A stretch of 64,000 nucleotides of DNA from Panopea generosa. Taxonomy: Eukaryota; Mollusca; Bivalvia; Adapedonta; Hiatellidae. The position numbers and the translations under genes were made by a program. The stretch is from contig CM055900.1 in the NCBI GenBank assembly GCA_029582155.1, forward strand, positions 42,329,236 to 42,393,235. Direction: 5' to 3'. Position 1 is the first letter of the stretch; each line of letters opens with the position of its first letter. Below are positions 37,641 through 51,744 of the stretch, piece after piece. The notes beneath the pieces are model-generated. The model searched no databases. It was not told the origin of the DNA and was given only the letters and a program-made list of their open reading frames with translations.

Positions 37641-40600
37641 ATACAACTATTACTGTGATAGTAGAGTTTTAAATGTTTCAAATTCGTATTTGTTACGGTT
37701 GACATGCTATATTACACAAAATCTGTCAACATACAACACACAACGGTTGGCATATAACCGCGGATCAATATTGTTGCTGAAAACGGATAGGAATAGTTAA
37801 TATACGTCTGACTGTTGGTGTAACATATTTAGGTCACTTTTGAAAGGATAACTCTGAACATTTCTTTAAACTAATGTTTAAAGTTTACCCTGCACATTTT
37901 AACGTTACCCACGCATAGTATGATACTTTATCTAGTCACATTATGCTGACACCGGATCAACCAGACATAGAACTTTCCTCTAAACGCTGAACGCCAAGCG
38001 AGAAAGCGTCTTGTGCGATTTTTCAAATGTTGAAAAGAGAGGTGGCGTAGGACTTTGGTCATGTATCTTTTTGTTATTCACATCTAAAGAGTCTCCTTGC
38101 AGCGACTGACATACTTGTTAAGTGTATGGCCAGTATTATACATTAAACCACCAAAATGTTTTATGTGTAGCTTCTCGACACCTCATTTAGTAAGACAATT
38201 ACGATTAAGATTCTCCCTTTTGCGTTGCCTAAAATCCCTTCAAGATTAATGGTGTACTTACAACTAGAGCATGTACACATCCAATTTTCAAACTAGTTAA
38301 TGTTATAATCTTTGTTTTATAGGCAAATGATGTGCAACGTTTACCTTCGCCATTTTGAACAAACCGCCTTCAGCTCTTTCGATTATAACAACATACACTT
38401 TTTTGAAACCTCGATTTAAGCTATTTTTGTGATCGAATATAACTCTATGAGCGAAACCATCTCGTAACAGGGCTGCTGTATGTTAGTTTTGTGTTGTTCA
38501 ACTCGTCTACACCCCCCCCCCCCCTCCTCGATATAATAACGTGTACTCGAGGACTAACGCCGACATTCGCCGAACTCAATCGATATTCTCATTTTTGATT
38601 AGTGCATTATTTTTTTTTTATCTTATATCATGGCTAAGTAATTTTGATGGTTACTGAGCGGAGTAAGCAGTAATACAAAGCATGCGTTGGGTGTGATGAA
38701 GCATATATATTTTAAAGACAACAATGACAGATTGGCCGGTCGAGTGATAGCTTCTTTTCTCTCTATTTTCAGCACTATAAACTACGTTTGAATGATATCG
38801 ACTACATATTGTTCCATATTTATAAATGCATGTTTGAAGCAGCACCACTTGTCAGGCATTCCCGCTACCAATCTCTGAAAACTTTCAACTAGGTTTTAAA
38901 AGAAAGCAGCGAATTACATATTATACATCATCTTCTCTTTACCGTTAATCACATATGTCGACGAAAACCAGTAATAACAATATTCGAAATAAAAGTTGTG
39001 TCTAAAACTCTGACAATATAAAACACCAACAGGAACCAACCAGTTAGAGGGAATCGGAAGTTAACGTACTTGTTGTTTTTCGTTTTTCTGTATTTAGCTT
39101 AAAACCAATCATAACCGTATTTTCCTCCAATGCTTAAGAGCTATACACTTAAATACATGCATCAAACTAAATTCAGCCTTCTTTAGTAAGGATGAAAATG
39201 GTGTCTTCCTCGTGTGCACCCTCGTCTCTTACACATTTTAGTCTTTAACGTGGTTTTTGTATTTTACCTCATTAATACGCAGTTACGTGTATGGTGTCGA
39301 ATGGAAGATGGGGCCTCATAGTAACAGGGTATCGTGTGTAGTATCTGTATAATGCAGTATATGTATGGCTGACATTTTTAATGGAAGCGATGTCATTTTA
39401 AACATGTGGGGTCAAGGTCGCAGTAAGCACCTACTTTGTGGAACTTAAACTGCTACACAATACATGTACAATGTATATATAGACTTGGTATTCGAATATA
39501 AACCCTTCTTATATTGTAAGCACATAGATGTATATTCCTTTTTCAAAGTGAATGTACAGTTAAGTATGGTTTTATATTCAGACTAAAAACAGTGAACTAT
39601 TTTAGCTGGTGTAGTAGTGTATAGAACACATAAAAAAACGTGTTAATTTAATCGACGTCATATGCAGTTTTTAATACCAGTAAATTACAGGAAATATTGT
39701 TGATGACGTTAGAATATGAATATATGCATGACAGATGACCTACATTTATTAGTAACGAAAGGAAGTCAATAAGTGTTCAAGTCAAGATAGCACTGAAAGT
39801 GGGATTGTGTTTTCCGTTTGACCTGGTTCCTCTTTTATGTCGATGTATTCAGTCCACCGCCTCTCAAGGCCATTTATGCCAGTTTTATTTAAAAGAAGAT
39901 AACTTTCTTCTCCACAAATCACGGATCAGATCACCATCGCCATCACCATCATCATCATCGTCGTCTTCACGGTCAATGGTAATTTGGGGAGCAGGACACA
40001 GCCCTATATGAAACTGACATGAATGACATTGAGGGGCTCAGTGCATTGAGTCGGGAGGAGACTATGTTGGAAAGTAACACAATCGCGTATTTAGTGTTAC
40101 TTTGGCAATGCATTAGGCTCAGCAGTACTACCCACTCGTACAAAGTTAGGGTTTGGTAATTACACGACGTTTAGGCGACATGATACTGTAGTGTGTCAGC
40201 ACTTTTAAAAGACCATAACGAGTATCTGGGAATCCAAGTTTACAAACTCTAAACACCGAAACGTTGGAAAGAGGCGCTGAACACACAACTACGACACGAT
40301 TTAAAAAAAAACAACAAAGCAAAATGACTAGTTGTTTTGAATGTGGGTGTGGTAAACTTTCAGACAATCAATAAAGAGACACCTGACCGATTCATAGGTT
40401 TTGTTATCAATCAACACCCGCCACCATCACACCCCACCCCGCAATCTCTACTTTCACCGTGCAATAATCAATTCTGAGAATATCGTGATTACCCTGCAGA
40501 TCTTGCTCGTTCCTTTCCAATACTAAACTGGAAATCGAAAATGTATTGATTAAATGCTATACCATCAGCCAGGCGACCACTGTGACTAGTACACAGCGTT

Positions 40601-40769
40601 AGAGCAGTTCAGGAAACTGTTACTTGTAAGAGGTGACTGGGGGTTGGACTTTGCCGTTGTTTTAGTATCTCTGTAATTCACGTCAATCCAGCGTTGAATA
40701 CGCTAAACACGCATGTGTTTTTATTTTATTTTCATATGCACTATTCTTAATAGTAGTAACTATAGTTTT
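37641..40769. other. No gene or major repeat recognised (intron 2)
   Basis: Mostly unique intronic DNA. Contains a C homopolymer at about 38512-38526 and a short CATCACCATCATC tract near 39937-39985. No coding exon supported. Confidence 0.45.
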
Positions 40770-41434
40770 TAGCTCTACTGGTCAAAGGCCAGAAATGCGA
40801 TTGTCCGGGTTGTCCGACGTCTGTCGTCTTTGTCCGTTAGCAGCGCTTTCTCTGAAACCTCTTGGCCAGTTAATTTTCGAAGTTGTAAGAACTTGTTTCA
40901 CAATCGAAGTAAAATAAATAAGTTTAAACCAAAAAAGTTCCATTTTCTCAATCATTTGTTCAGTAATAATTGTGCGTTTGAGACCTAAAGCATTTTCTAG
41001 TCCGAGCAAATTAGTTCAATAGGGGACCAGACGGGACCTAGAGTAGGTTGATATGATGGGATGTATATTTACATAGAAAGACTTTAAAGGAAAACGAACA
41101 TTCCGGAATTTTTGCATCGATGTGTGCAAAACCCCCTTCAATTTGAGATGTAAAGGAGAGAATTGAGGCGCTCTACTTGCTTATATTGACCATAGTAGTT
41201 TTTGAAATAATATAAGTCCTTTTAGGGGCCGTCTTTACCCTTTATGCAATATCCCCCTACCCAATTCTTACTAGACAAACATTTATTTACTATGAAAAGG
41301 AAATGTTTGAAATTGAAATGTTCAGTTTTCCATACCACCCCTATGTAAAAAGGAATAGTCTCCTTACATTAGCCAAATACAAACCAGCCCCTTGTTTGTC
41401 ACGACTGTAATATCCCACTCATTGGGCCTCTTGT
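40770..41434 (+). mobile_element. Helentron-like non-autonomous element, short copy (about 665 bp)
   Basis: Starts T|AGCTCTACTGGTCAAAGGCC after a T run and ends TTGGGCCTCTTGT followed by TT. The left end carries the CTGG-CAAA-CCAG hairpin also present in the copy at 55841. The right end has a CCCACTCATTGGG stem-loop just before CTCTTGT. Shared ends, T/T insertion and a 3' hairpin agree with Helentron-associated elements (HINEs). No protein is encoded. Confidence 0.5.
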
Positions 41435-41644
41435 TTATTATATTATTTTCGGGCTTTAGTTAAAGTTAAACATTCATGTATCGATTCAATACTATACTAA
41501 AAAAAATAACAAAAGCATTTTTTTTACAAATGATTTACGGATGAAGGAGAAAATTACCGGCACAATCTTGAAGAATGCAGGTTTCGCCCAGCGTCTTATG
41601 GCTGTTTTACTGTTATATTCCGTTATTGGGTATTTAAAAAAGTT

Positions 41645-44628
41645 AATGTTACCCCACACAATTTTATTATATTGACACCGGGTCAAGCAGTCTTGAACTT
41701 GACATGTTACCCCACACATTTTAATAATATTGACACCGGGGCAAGCAGTCCTAAACTTGACATGTTACCCCACACATTTTAATTATATTGACACCGGGAC
41801 AAGCAGTCCTGAACTTGACATGTTACCCCACACATTTTAATTTTATTGACACCGGGGCAAGCAGTCCTGAACTTGACATGTTACCCCACACATTTTTATT
41901 ATATTGACACCGGGGCAAGCAGTCCTGAACTTGACATGTTACCCCACACATTTTTATTATATTGACAACGGGGTAAGCAGTCTTAGAACAAGACATGTTA
42001 TACCACACGTTCTCTTATATTGTCACAGGGGTAAGCAGACATAGAACATGACATGGTATACCACACTTTCTCATTATTTTGTCGCAGGGGTAAGCAGTCT
42101 TCGGACAAGACATGTTATACAACACGTTCTATGATATTGTCACAGGGCTAAGCAGTCTTCGAACATGACATAGTATACCACACTTTCTCATTATATTGCC
42201 ACAGGGGTAAGCGGTCTTAGAACATGACATGTTATACTACACGTTCTATGATATTATCACCGGGGTGAGCAGTCTTCGACCATGACATGTTATACCACAC
42301 GTTCTCATTATATTGTCACAGGAGTAAGCAGTCTTAGAACATGACATGTTATACCACACGTTATCATTATATTGCCACAGGGGTAAGCAGTCTTAGAACA
42401 AGACATGTGGTACCACACGTTATCATTATATTGTCTCCAGTGTAAGCAGTCTTAGAACAAGACATGTTATACCACACGTTCTCATTATATTGTCTCCGGG
42501 GTAAGCAGTCTTAAGACATGACATGCTTTACCACACGTTCTCATATATTTTCACAGAAAATAGCGGTCTTAGAACATGACATGCTATACCACACGTTCTC
42601 AGTATATTGCCACAGGGGTATACGGTCTTAGAACATGACATGTTATACCGCATGTTCTCATTGTATTGTCTCCGGGGTAAGCGGTCTTAGAACATGACAT
42701 GTTATACAACACGTTCTCATGATATTGTCACAGGAAAAGGCGGTCTTAGAACATGACATACTATACCACACGTTCTCACTATATTGTCACAGGAAATAGA
42801 GGTCTTACAACATGACATGCTATACAATACGTTCTCATTATATTGCCACAGAAGTTAGCATTCTTAGAACATGACATGTTATACCACACGTTCTCATTAT
42901 ATTACCATAGGGGTAACCGGTCTTAGAACATGACATGTTATACCACATGCTCTCATTATATTGTCTCCGGGGTAAGCAGTCTTAGAACATGCCATGCTTT
43001 ACCACACGCTCTCATTATATTGCCACAGGGGTAAGCGGTCTTAGAACATGACATGTTATACAACACGTTCTCATTATATTGTCACAGGGGTAAGCGGTCT
43101 TAGAACACGACATGTTATACAACACGTTCTCATTATATTGTTACAGAAAATAGCGGTCTTAGAACATGACATGCTATACCACACGTTCTCATTTTATTGT
43201 CACAGGAAATAGCAGTCTTAGAACATGACATGCTATACCACACGTTCTCATATTATTGTCACAGGAAATAGCGGTCTTAGAACATGACATGCAATACCGC
43301 GTGTTCTCATTATATTGCCACAGGGGTAAGCGGACTTAGAACATGACATGTTATACAACACGTTCTATGATATTGTCACAGGGGTAAGCAGTCTTAGAAC
43401 ATGACATGTTATACCACACGTTCTAATTATATTGCCACAGGGGTAAGCGGTCTTAGAACATGACATGTTATACAACACGTTCTATGATATTGTCACAGGG
43501 GTAAGCAGTCTTAGAACATGACATATTATACCACACGTTCTCATTATATTGCCACAGGGGTAAGCGGTCTTAGAACATGACATGTTATACAACACGTTCT
43601 ATGATATTGTCACAGGGGTAAGCGGTCTTAGAACATGACATGTTATACCACACGTTCTCATTATATTGCCACAGGGGTAAGCGGTCTTAGAACATGACAT
43701 GTTATACCACACGTTCTCATTATATTGTCACAGGGGTAAGTGGTCTTAGAACATGACGTGTTATACCACACGTTCTCATTATATTGTCACAGGAAATAGC
43801 GGTCTTAGAACATGACATGCTATACCACACGTTCTCATTATATTGTCACAGGAAATACCGGTCTAAGAACATGACATGCTATACCACACGTTTTCATTAT
43901 ATTGTCACAGAAGTTAGCAGTCTTAGAACATGACATGTTATACTGCATGTTCTCATTATATTGTCCCCGGAGTAAGCATTCTTAGAACATGACATGTTAT
44001 ATCACACGTTCTCAATATATTGTCACAGGAGTTAGCAGTCTTAGAACATAACATGTTATAGCACACGTTCTAATTATATTGTCACAGTGGTAAGCAGTCT
44101 TAGAACATGACATGTTATACTGCATGTTCTCATTATATTGTCCCCGGAGTAAGCAGTCTTAGAACATGACATGTTATATCACACGTTCTCAATATATTGT
44201 CACAGGAGTAAGCAGTCTTAGAACATAACATGTTATAGCACACGTTCTAATTATATTGTCACAGTGGTAAGCAGTCTTAGAACATGACATGTTATACAAC
44301 ACGTTCTCTTCTATTTTCACTACCAGGTTAAGCAGTCTTATAACTTGACATGTTACACTTACTTTTCACATTGTATTGACACCGGATCGATCAATCAAAA
44401 AACTTGACATGTTACCCCTACCATTCTCATTGGACTTGACAGTTTAAACCACACGTTATCTTATATTGTCACCACCGGGTTGTGCAATCTTCGAACGTGA
44501 CATGTCATCCCTACCATGCTCATTATATTGACACCGGAGCGGTTAGTCTTAGAAATTGACATTTAAACCCTTCCATTCTCATTATATTGACCCCGGAGCG
44601 ATTAGTCATAGGACTTGACATGTTACAT
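41645..44628. repeat. Minisatellite array, 58/59-bp unit (array A10)
   Basis: About 50 units. The first five or six are of TTGACATGTTACCCCACACA type; the rest carry CATGACATGTTATACCACAC, GTTCTCATTATATTGTCACA and GGGGTAAGCGGTCTTAGAA. Subfamilies (GGGGTAAGC, GGAAATAGC, GGAGTAAGC) alternate in blocks. The last units (44310-44628) are diverged. Confidence 0.95.
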
Positions 44629-45599
44629 GGCCATATAGTATCTATATACTACGTAGAATAGAGTGTAACCGGTGCCTGTGTATAAAGCAGTTAGGAACAA
44701 TTTTAATTCTTTTTTAGCACATGTAAACAACTATAGATTGTGTTATCAGGGGTCATGTCATATACAGCAGCAAATGGTGAAGTTAAATTTATTTTTTTAC
44801 AAGAAGATAAGCTTTTTTGTCAGTAATCAATTTGTATGAGGTACTTTTATTAGTTTCAAAAAATAATTTTACATTGATGGTAATAATGATAATTATGCTG
44901 AATGTTTGTGTTTTTTGTTAGTACACATTTTACCGGATATACAGAATCGTTATTACTTGGACGCTTGAACGGCGTCAATATAGCATACAAGACCAAGTTT
45001 GATCTTTTTCTATAACATGAAATGAAGATATGGTAATTTTAAGAAGTATGAGTTGTAAGATGGCTGTGACATTACAGTCATCTTAATTTTTCCTTTTTTT
45101 TTAAAAAAAATAGCAGAATAACACGTCGCTTCCTGATGCAGCGAAATTTGCGATCTGGGTAGTGATTTAGACATTTCACCTTTCTCTATAACTCATGTTT
45201 ACCGGCACTGTTCGTGCGCAGTTACATATACGTTTACTGTACTTTCTGTATGCCACGATACCTGAGCCAAGAACTCACCTGTCAGTGCACGGTTAACCTG
45301 CAAAGTACGGCATTTATTTGATCGCATACCTGTCTTCTATATATAATCGCCCATCAGTGACTGACCCGCCGTGTATTTCTGGTTACACATTCACAATACC
45401 TTTGACCATATTTCCATTATTGACCCACTACCGATGCAGTGGTCTACTTGTAGAGTTTCAACTTCATATGCGATATTAAAAAAAAATGTATGAGTCACTT
45501 GTCGACCTGATTGCGTATAAGAAGTCAAACACATCGCTATTTAGAATTAGCACTTGTAAAAGTATTATATTTTTAACTATTTTCTTGCATACAATGGCA
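44629..45599. other. No gene recognised (intron 2)
   Basis: Non-tandem intronic sequence between two arrays; nothing supported. Confidence 0.45.
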
Positions 45600-46255
45600 T
45601 ATGTACACTTTCGTGTATAAAGAACAATACTGTTTCATCTATGTTTTACAATGCTCAAGAAGAGAGGTACACTACATCTTTTTTATTTCATGCATAACGG
45701 GCAACATACGTTATCATCTAGGTGTTACAATGCTCAAGAACACTGCGTCGTATTGCTTTCGTGTGTTAAGGGCAACACATGTTATCACATAGGTTTCACA
45801 ATAGTTATAGAACAACGGTGGGACAACCCATGACATCATATATGTATAATACAGAACAAAGGTTGAATACATCTGTTATGTTTTGTACATGGCAACATTT
45901 TTTATATCAGTGTTTTATGATGGTTACATCCTATTACCTTCATGTTATTGTCTAGATTTTGCAATGGTTATAGAACAAATGTAGATTATGTCGTGTTGCA
46001 TTTGTGTATAAGGCCAATATATCTGGATTTTATAATGGTTGAAGAACAAAGGTAGACTATTTCGTGTTGTATTAGTGAACGAAGGGCAGCATGTCTAGAC
46101 TTAGTTTAAAAAGTCGTTTAGAGAACAAAGGTAGACTATTTCGTGTTGTATTAGTGAACGAAGGGCAGCATGTCTAGACTTAGTTTAAAAAGTCGTTTAG
46201 AAAACAAAGGTAGACTATTTCGTATGGTGTCTGTGTATAAAGGGCAAAACATGAT
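45600..46255. repeat. Diverged tandem repeat, about 80-85 bp (array A11)
   Basis: About eight copies. The two last full units (about 46046-46203) are nearly identical over 79 bp (AACAAAGGTAGACTATTTCG then AACGAAGGGCAGCATGTCTA). Earlier copies are recognisable by TTTACAATG, ATAGAACAA and GGGCAACA motifs. Confidence 0.75.
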
Positions 46256-46258
46256 ATT

Positions 46259-46435
46259 AAAGACATAGGCGTAGGAGTTGGGGTGAGGTAGGGGTGGGAG
46301 AGGGGTGTGGGGGGGGGGGGCGGCAGGAAGGGGTCCAATGTTCATGTTGGGGGATGGGGGGGGGGGGGGGGGGGGGCAACATAAACTTTCGCCCCCCCCC
46401 CCCCCCCCATAATTGAAACGTTCCTACGCCCATGA
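46259..46435. mobile_element. G/C-run foldback element
   Basis: Outer inverted ends CATAGGCGTAGGAGTT (left) and AACGTTCCTACGCCCATG (right) enclose two G runs (about 13 and 22 G) and a C run of about 17, spaced by CAACATAAACTTTCG. The whole can fold into one hairpin. Elements with this GGCGTAGGA end and long G run occur in several marine invertebrates (memory). Confidence 0.6.
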
Positions 46436-46844
46436 TAGAGGTTTTACAATGATTAGATATGATCTGACCAATGCTTGTAGATTGAGGGTGGAAAATATTC
46501 ATTGATTCTTGGAAAACTGGTTTCTTTACTATCACACGACGTTTAAACATGTGTGGACAACGCCCAGTTTCCATGTCTAACACAACTCCGATAATATTGT
46601 TAATGTCTACGGAAATAAGAGTACATGTCATAAGTGTTTTTTCTAGTTATCAATTTTACTAGAGGTAATTTATACTAAGGGTCGCGCGTCAACGCATTCT
46701 GATTAAGCTAAATTATTGTAGCTTTGCCATGTTTGGTTTGTTGATATCTAGAGTAGGCAATACATCTTCTTCGAACAACATATTTTCTAAGAAGTTGAAC
46801 ATAATCTGAGTTTAGAATGAGAATGACATATTTTACTTGTGTCC

Positions 46845-49228
46845 CGTTCTTGGTGTTTATCATGCCATACTTGTGTCGGTACCTGGTGTTTATCATGACA
46901 CACTTGTGTTGGTTCCTGGTGTTTATCATGACATACTTGTGTTGGACTCCGATACCTGGTGTTTATCATGACATATTTGTGTCCGGTACCTGGTGTTTAT
47001 CATGACATATTTGTGTCCGGTACCTGGTGTTAATCATGCCATACTTGTATCGTTACCTGGTGTTTATCGTGACATGTTTTTTGTTGGTACCTGGTGTTTA
47101 TCATGCATGACATACTTGTGTCGGTACCTGGTGTTTATCAAGCCATAATTGTGTCGATACCTGGTGTTTATCAAGCCATACTTGTGTCCGGTACCTGGTA
47201 TTTATCATGATATACTTGTGGCCGGTCCGGTACCTGGTAATTATCATAGCATACTTTTGTCCGGTACCTGGTGTTTATCATGACATATTTGTATCCAGTA
47301 CCTGGTGTTTATCATGACATAATTGTGTCGATACCTGGTGTTTATCATGCCATAATTGTGTCGATACCTGGTGTTTATCAAGCCATACTTGTGTCCGGTA
47401 CCTGGTGTTTATCATGACATACTTGTGTCGGTACCTGGTGTTTATCATGCCATACTTGTGTCGGTACCTGGTGTTTATCATGCCATACTTGTGTCAGGTA
47501 CCTGGTGTTTATCATGAAATACTTGTGGCTGGTTCGGTACCTGGTGTTTATCATGCCATGCTTTTGTCCGGTACCTGGTGTTTATCATGACATATTTGTG
47601 TCCAGTACCTGGTGTTTATCATGACATATTTGTGTCCGGTACCTGGTGTACATACTTGTGTCGGTACCTGGTGTTTATCATGCCATACTTGTGTCGGAAC
47701 CTGGTGTTTATCGTGTCATACCTGTGTCGGTACCTGGTGTTTATCATGCCATACTTGTGTCGGTACTTGGTGTTTATCATGCCATACTTGTGTCCGGTAC
47801 CTGGTGTTTATCATGACATACTTGTCGCTGGTCCGGTACCTTGTGTTTATCATGACATACTTGTGTCGGTACCTGGTGTTTATCATGACATACTTGTGTC
47901 GGTACCTGGTGTTTATCATGACATACTTGTGTTGTACTCCGATACTTGGTGTTTATCATGACATACTTGTGCCCGGTATCTAGTGTTTATCATGACATAC
48001 TTGTGTCTGGTACCTGGTGTTTATCATGATATACTTGTGTCCGGTACCTGGTGTTTATCATGACATATTTGTGTCCAGTACCTGGTGTTTATCATGCCAT
48101 ACTTGTGTCGGTACCTGGTGTTTATCATGTCATATTTGTGTCGGTACCTGGTGTTTATCATGCCATACTTGTGTCCAGTACCTGGTGTTTATCATGCCAT
48201 ACTTGTGTCGGTACCTGGTGTTTATCGTGCCATACTTGTGTCCGGTTCCTGGTGTTTATCATGCCATACTTGTGGCCGGTCCGGTACCTGTTGTTAATCA
48301 TGACATACTTTTGTCCGGTACTTGGTGTTTATCATGACATATTTGTGTCCGGTACCTGGTGTTTATCATGACATACTTGTCGCCGGTCCGGTACCTGGTG
48401 TTTATCATGACAAACTTGTGTCGGTACCTGGTGTTTATCGTGACATACTTGTGTCAGACTCCGATACTTGGTGTTTATCATGACATACTTGTGTCCAGTA
48501 CTTGGTCTTTATCATGACATACTTGTGATCGGTACCTGATGTTTATCATGACATACTTGTGTCCGGTACCTGGTGTTTATCATGACATTCTTGTGGCCGG
48601 TCCGGTACCTGGTGTTTATCATGACATACTTGTGTCGGTACCTGGTGTTTATCATGACATATTTGTGTCAGACTCCGATACTTGGTGTTATTCATGACAT
48701 ACTTGTGCCCGGTATCTGGTGTTTATCATGACATACTTGTGTCTGGTACCTGGTGTTTATCATGATATACTTGTGTCCGGTACCTGGTGTTTATCATGCC
48801 ATACTTGTGTCGGTACCTGGTGTTTATCGTGCCATACTTGTGTCCGGTTCCTGGTGTTTATCATGCCATACTTGTGGCCGGTCCGGTACCTGTTGTTAAT
48901 CATGACATACTTTTGTCCGGTACCTGGTGTTTATCATGACATATTTGTGTCCGGTACCTGGTGTTTATCATGACATACTTGTGTCGGTACCTGGTGTTTA
49001 TCATGACATATTTGTGTCAGACTCCGATACTTGGTGTTTATCATGACATACTTGTGCCCGGTATCTGGTGTTTATCATGACATACTTGTGTCTGGTACCT
49101 GGTGTTTATCATGATATACTTGTGTCCGGTACCTGGTGTTTATCATTACATACTTGTGTCCGGTACCTGGTGTTTATCATGACATACTTACTTGGTGTTT
49201 ATCTTGACATACTTGTATTCATCACATT
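46845..49228. repeat. Minisatellite array, 33/34-bp unit (array A12)
   Basis: About 70 units of CATACTTGTGTCCGGTACCT then GGTGTTTATCATGA. Nearly every unit holds GGTACC. Variant clusters recur: CCGGTACCTGTTGTTAATCA occurs at 48281 and again about 601 bp later, and CAGACTCCGATACTTGGTGT occurs near 48454, 48668 and 49017. This shows block duplication. Open frames are repeat translations. Confidence 0.95.
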
Positions 49229-49363
49229 TAATGTTGCGAACGACTTTTTGTATACCTAGTAGCTCATTTTCTAAAGATATGTCGAGTTTTAGGTAAGAGT
49301 TTGTCTACTTTATGACTTTCTCAATACCCAATAAATTTCGACAAACTAAATTTTTTTTTTTTT

Positions 49364-49800
49364 AGGTCTCATGAGACTTTGTCTCGAGGGAACTTTTGCG
49401 ATCGCCTTTTGTCCGTTGTCGTGCGTCGTCCGGCTTGCATCGTGCGTCCGTAAACAATTGACATTTTCGACTTCTTCTCAAAAACCGTAAGCTTAATCGG
49501 GATAAAATGTTGTATGTATCTTTGGTACATAAGGGTGAATCAAACGTTTGAACTGCATGTTCCCCACCACCCACCTAGGGTGTTGGGGCGGGTCAAAAAG
49601 AGTCAAATTCAAGGTGAACTTTAGAAATCTTTTTCTTACTATATCAAGCACTTGGAAACAAATGGTGAGCATAATTATGGACACATAGGGATCTTTAATA
49701 AAATTGGTGAATTGCATGTCACTGGGACTCACGGTTTGGCCCTTGGGTTGGGGACCTTCTTTACTAAATCTATATATGAGAAAATGAAAAAATATATGAA
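49364..49800 (+). mobile_element. Dispersed repeat, 5' part of a Helentron-like relative
   Basis: After a T run, TAGGTCTCATGAGACTTTG opens the element with a GTCTCATGAGAC hairpin, followed by TTTTGCGATCGCCTTTTGTC and CGT-rich sequence parallel to that after the head of the element at 40770. No matching 3' end found, so it is truncated or fused to other repeats. The frame at 49652-49909 is not called. Confidence 0.4.
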
Positions 49801-51744
49801 GAGATATATGGCATATTACGTTTTATTGGTGGAGGATGACCTTAAAATGAATCTGAGTAAAACAACCAACTTTCCACAAGTTACCGACCGGCAAACGTTC
49901 TCACATTAAGTTTTTTTTTTGAGCGACCAGGACTCAAATCTACACTCTTAGCGGTGAGAGGTAAGTGACCTTGAAACGGCGCCTGTGACCAGCCGGCGAT
50001 GAAGTACCCTACAAACGACAGTGCAGGTATTTCTAGAAACTGAGTCCTATATGTGACATGTAATATCGCCTTTATATAGTTGATATACATTCTATGAGTT
50101 CGTTTTGATCAACCAGTTTGGGAGAAGTACTAAATAAATCTGGATAACCAGCAATGTTTTGCATAGAACTATTGTAAAAATCTGTCGAGTATTAAGAATA
50201 TTTTTATATACATAAAATCAACTGTATACGGTACAATGAAGTTGCTTGGGTTCACCATCCTAATATTGAAGATAGCGATATATAGTTCACACGTCCTAGA
50301 AGTTAAAACGAATATAACATTTTTTCATGATTCATATCTTAAATCAATACTCATAGAAATACATAGACAGATACGATACATGATTTAATAACAATATTTT
50401 ATAGCGCTGTCATGATCGACCGTAATCTGCAGCTTGGAATCAACATCTACATCAATGGCCGCAGGCGACAATGTTTTAGAATACACATTGTGGTAGGATC
50501 GATCAATGGCGGGATAATAACTGAGATAAGATCAGTAAAAGTGACATCAGACACCAGATGGCTCAACATTTACTTCTACATAATGGAATCAAAACTATAG
50601 TTTCATTGAGAATCAAGTGTCATCCATACTAAGTCTTTAGCGCAATCTGACCAAAATTCACCTGAGGTTTTCCTGCAGAATCGGTATTTGTTTTGTTTTC
50701 CCATTCGTACGATCGATCGCTGTCCGCAGTTTTGTCGAGTCCGCTTGCGGTAAGCTCGACATAGTCGTCAAAATGGCGGTTCGGTGTTTGTGCGTGCTTC
50801 CGTGTTTCCATGCATCAGTGCGTCCATGCGTTCGTCCGACGTTGCCCGGGCTATAACTTTCTCCTGCATAAAATGATTGTAAAATAACAATGTTCACCAT
50901 AATGAGACCAGTCCCGTTGCTCAAAGGTTAAGGTCACACTTAAGTCGGAACTAGGTACACAATTTCATGTCCGCTCCAAGCCTTGTAAATCACCTAACAT
51001 GTATGGCACAAATGTTCACTGTGACGAGACGCAGATATGTATTTGCGGGCCCGACATTGTAGCTCTTCGGCATCTTAATAAACGGCTTCGTTTTAGGTAG
51101 GATTTTTACAGATGTATACCTACACAAAGGGGATTAATATTTTCTTCACGTGAACCACTAAAGAACTTTAGTACCAATCAAGCACCAAAAGTGACCCCCC
51201 AAAAGATTTGGTATTGTGAAATTTTAAAAGTTCCTTTTTCCAGAACAGACAAGCTAACTTTGTTCATATTTGTAACACAATATCCTCATCGAAATACTTT
51301 TCTAGTGATTAAAGCGTTAAGGAGGATTTTATTTTTTTATATGAAGACTGTTGGAATGTATTGTATACCTGAAACACTGTCTAGTCATAGAAGCTGAGAT
51401 GTACAGTTAAACTTGTGAATAAATTCTTATTCTAACGGTTTTACTGATGTTATATGATCGATATTAGTATTTTAGTTGATGGATGGCATTTTCTGCTAGT
51501 ATAATACAAAGGTTAAACATGGCATATTAACTGTGTTAACAAACAATAAAACAATCAAACTGCAATTATATCAATTATGCGTTATTATGAGTTGAACTAA
51601 CATTTTCCCTGCACATAACATGTACTCTATTACTATTGAAACGTATAAACTGCCGGTATTTGAATTCCAGACCAATCCCGTAGCTGTGTTAGAAAATGTT
51701 GTTTTTTTTTCATGTAAAAGAGAATACAACTTCGTGACTATTTT
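49801..51744. other. No gene recognised; dispersed repeat fragments (intron 2)
   Basis: Bivalve-style dispersed sequence is visible at about 50690-51070 (GCGTCCATGCGTTCGTCCGA, CCCGTTGCTCAAAGGTTAAG). The rest is AT-rich. A 62-codon frame at 50412-50600 has no recognisable motif. Confidence 0.4.
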
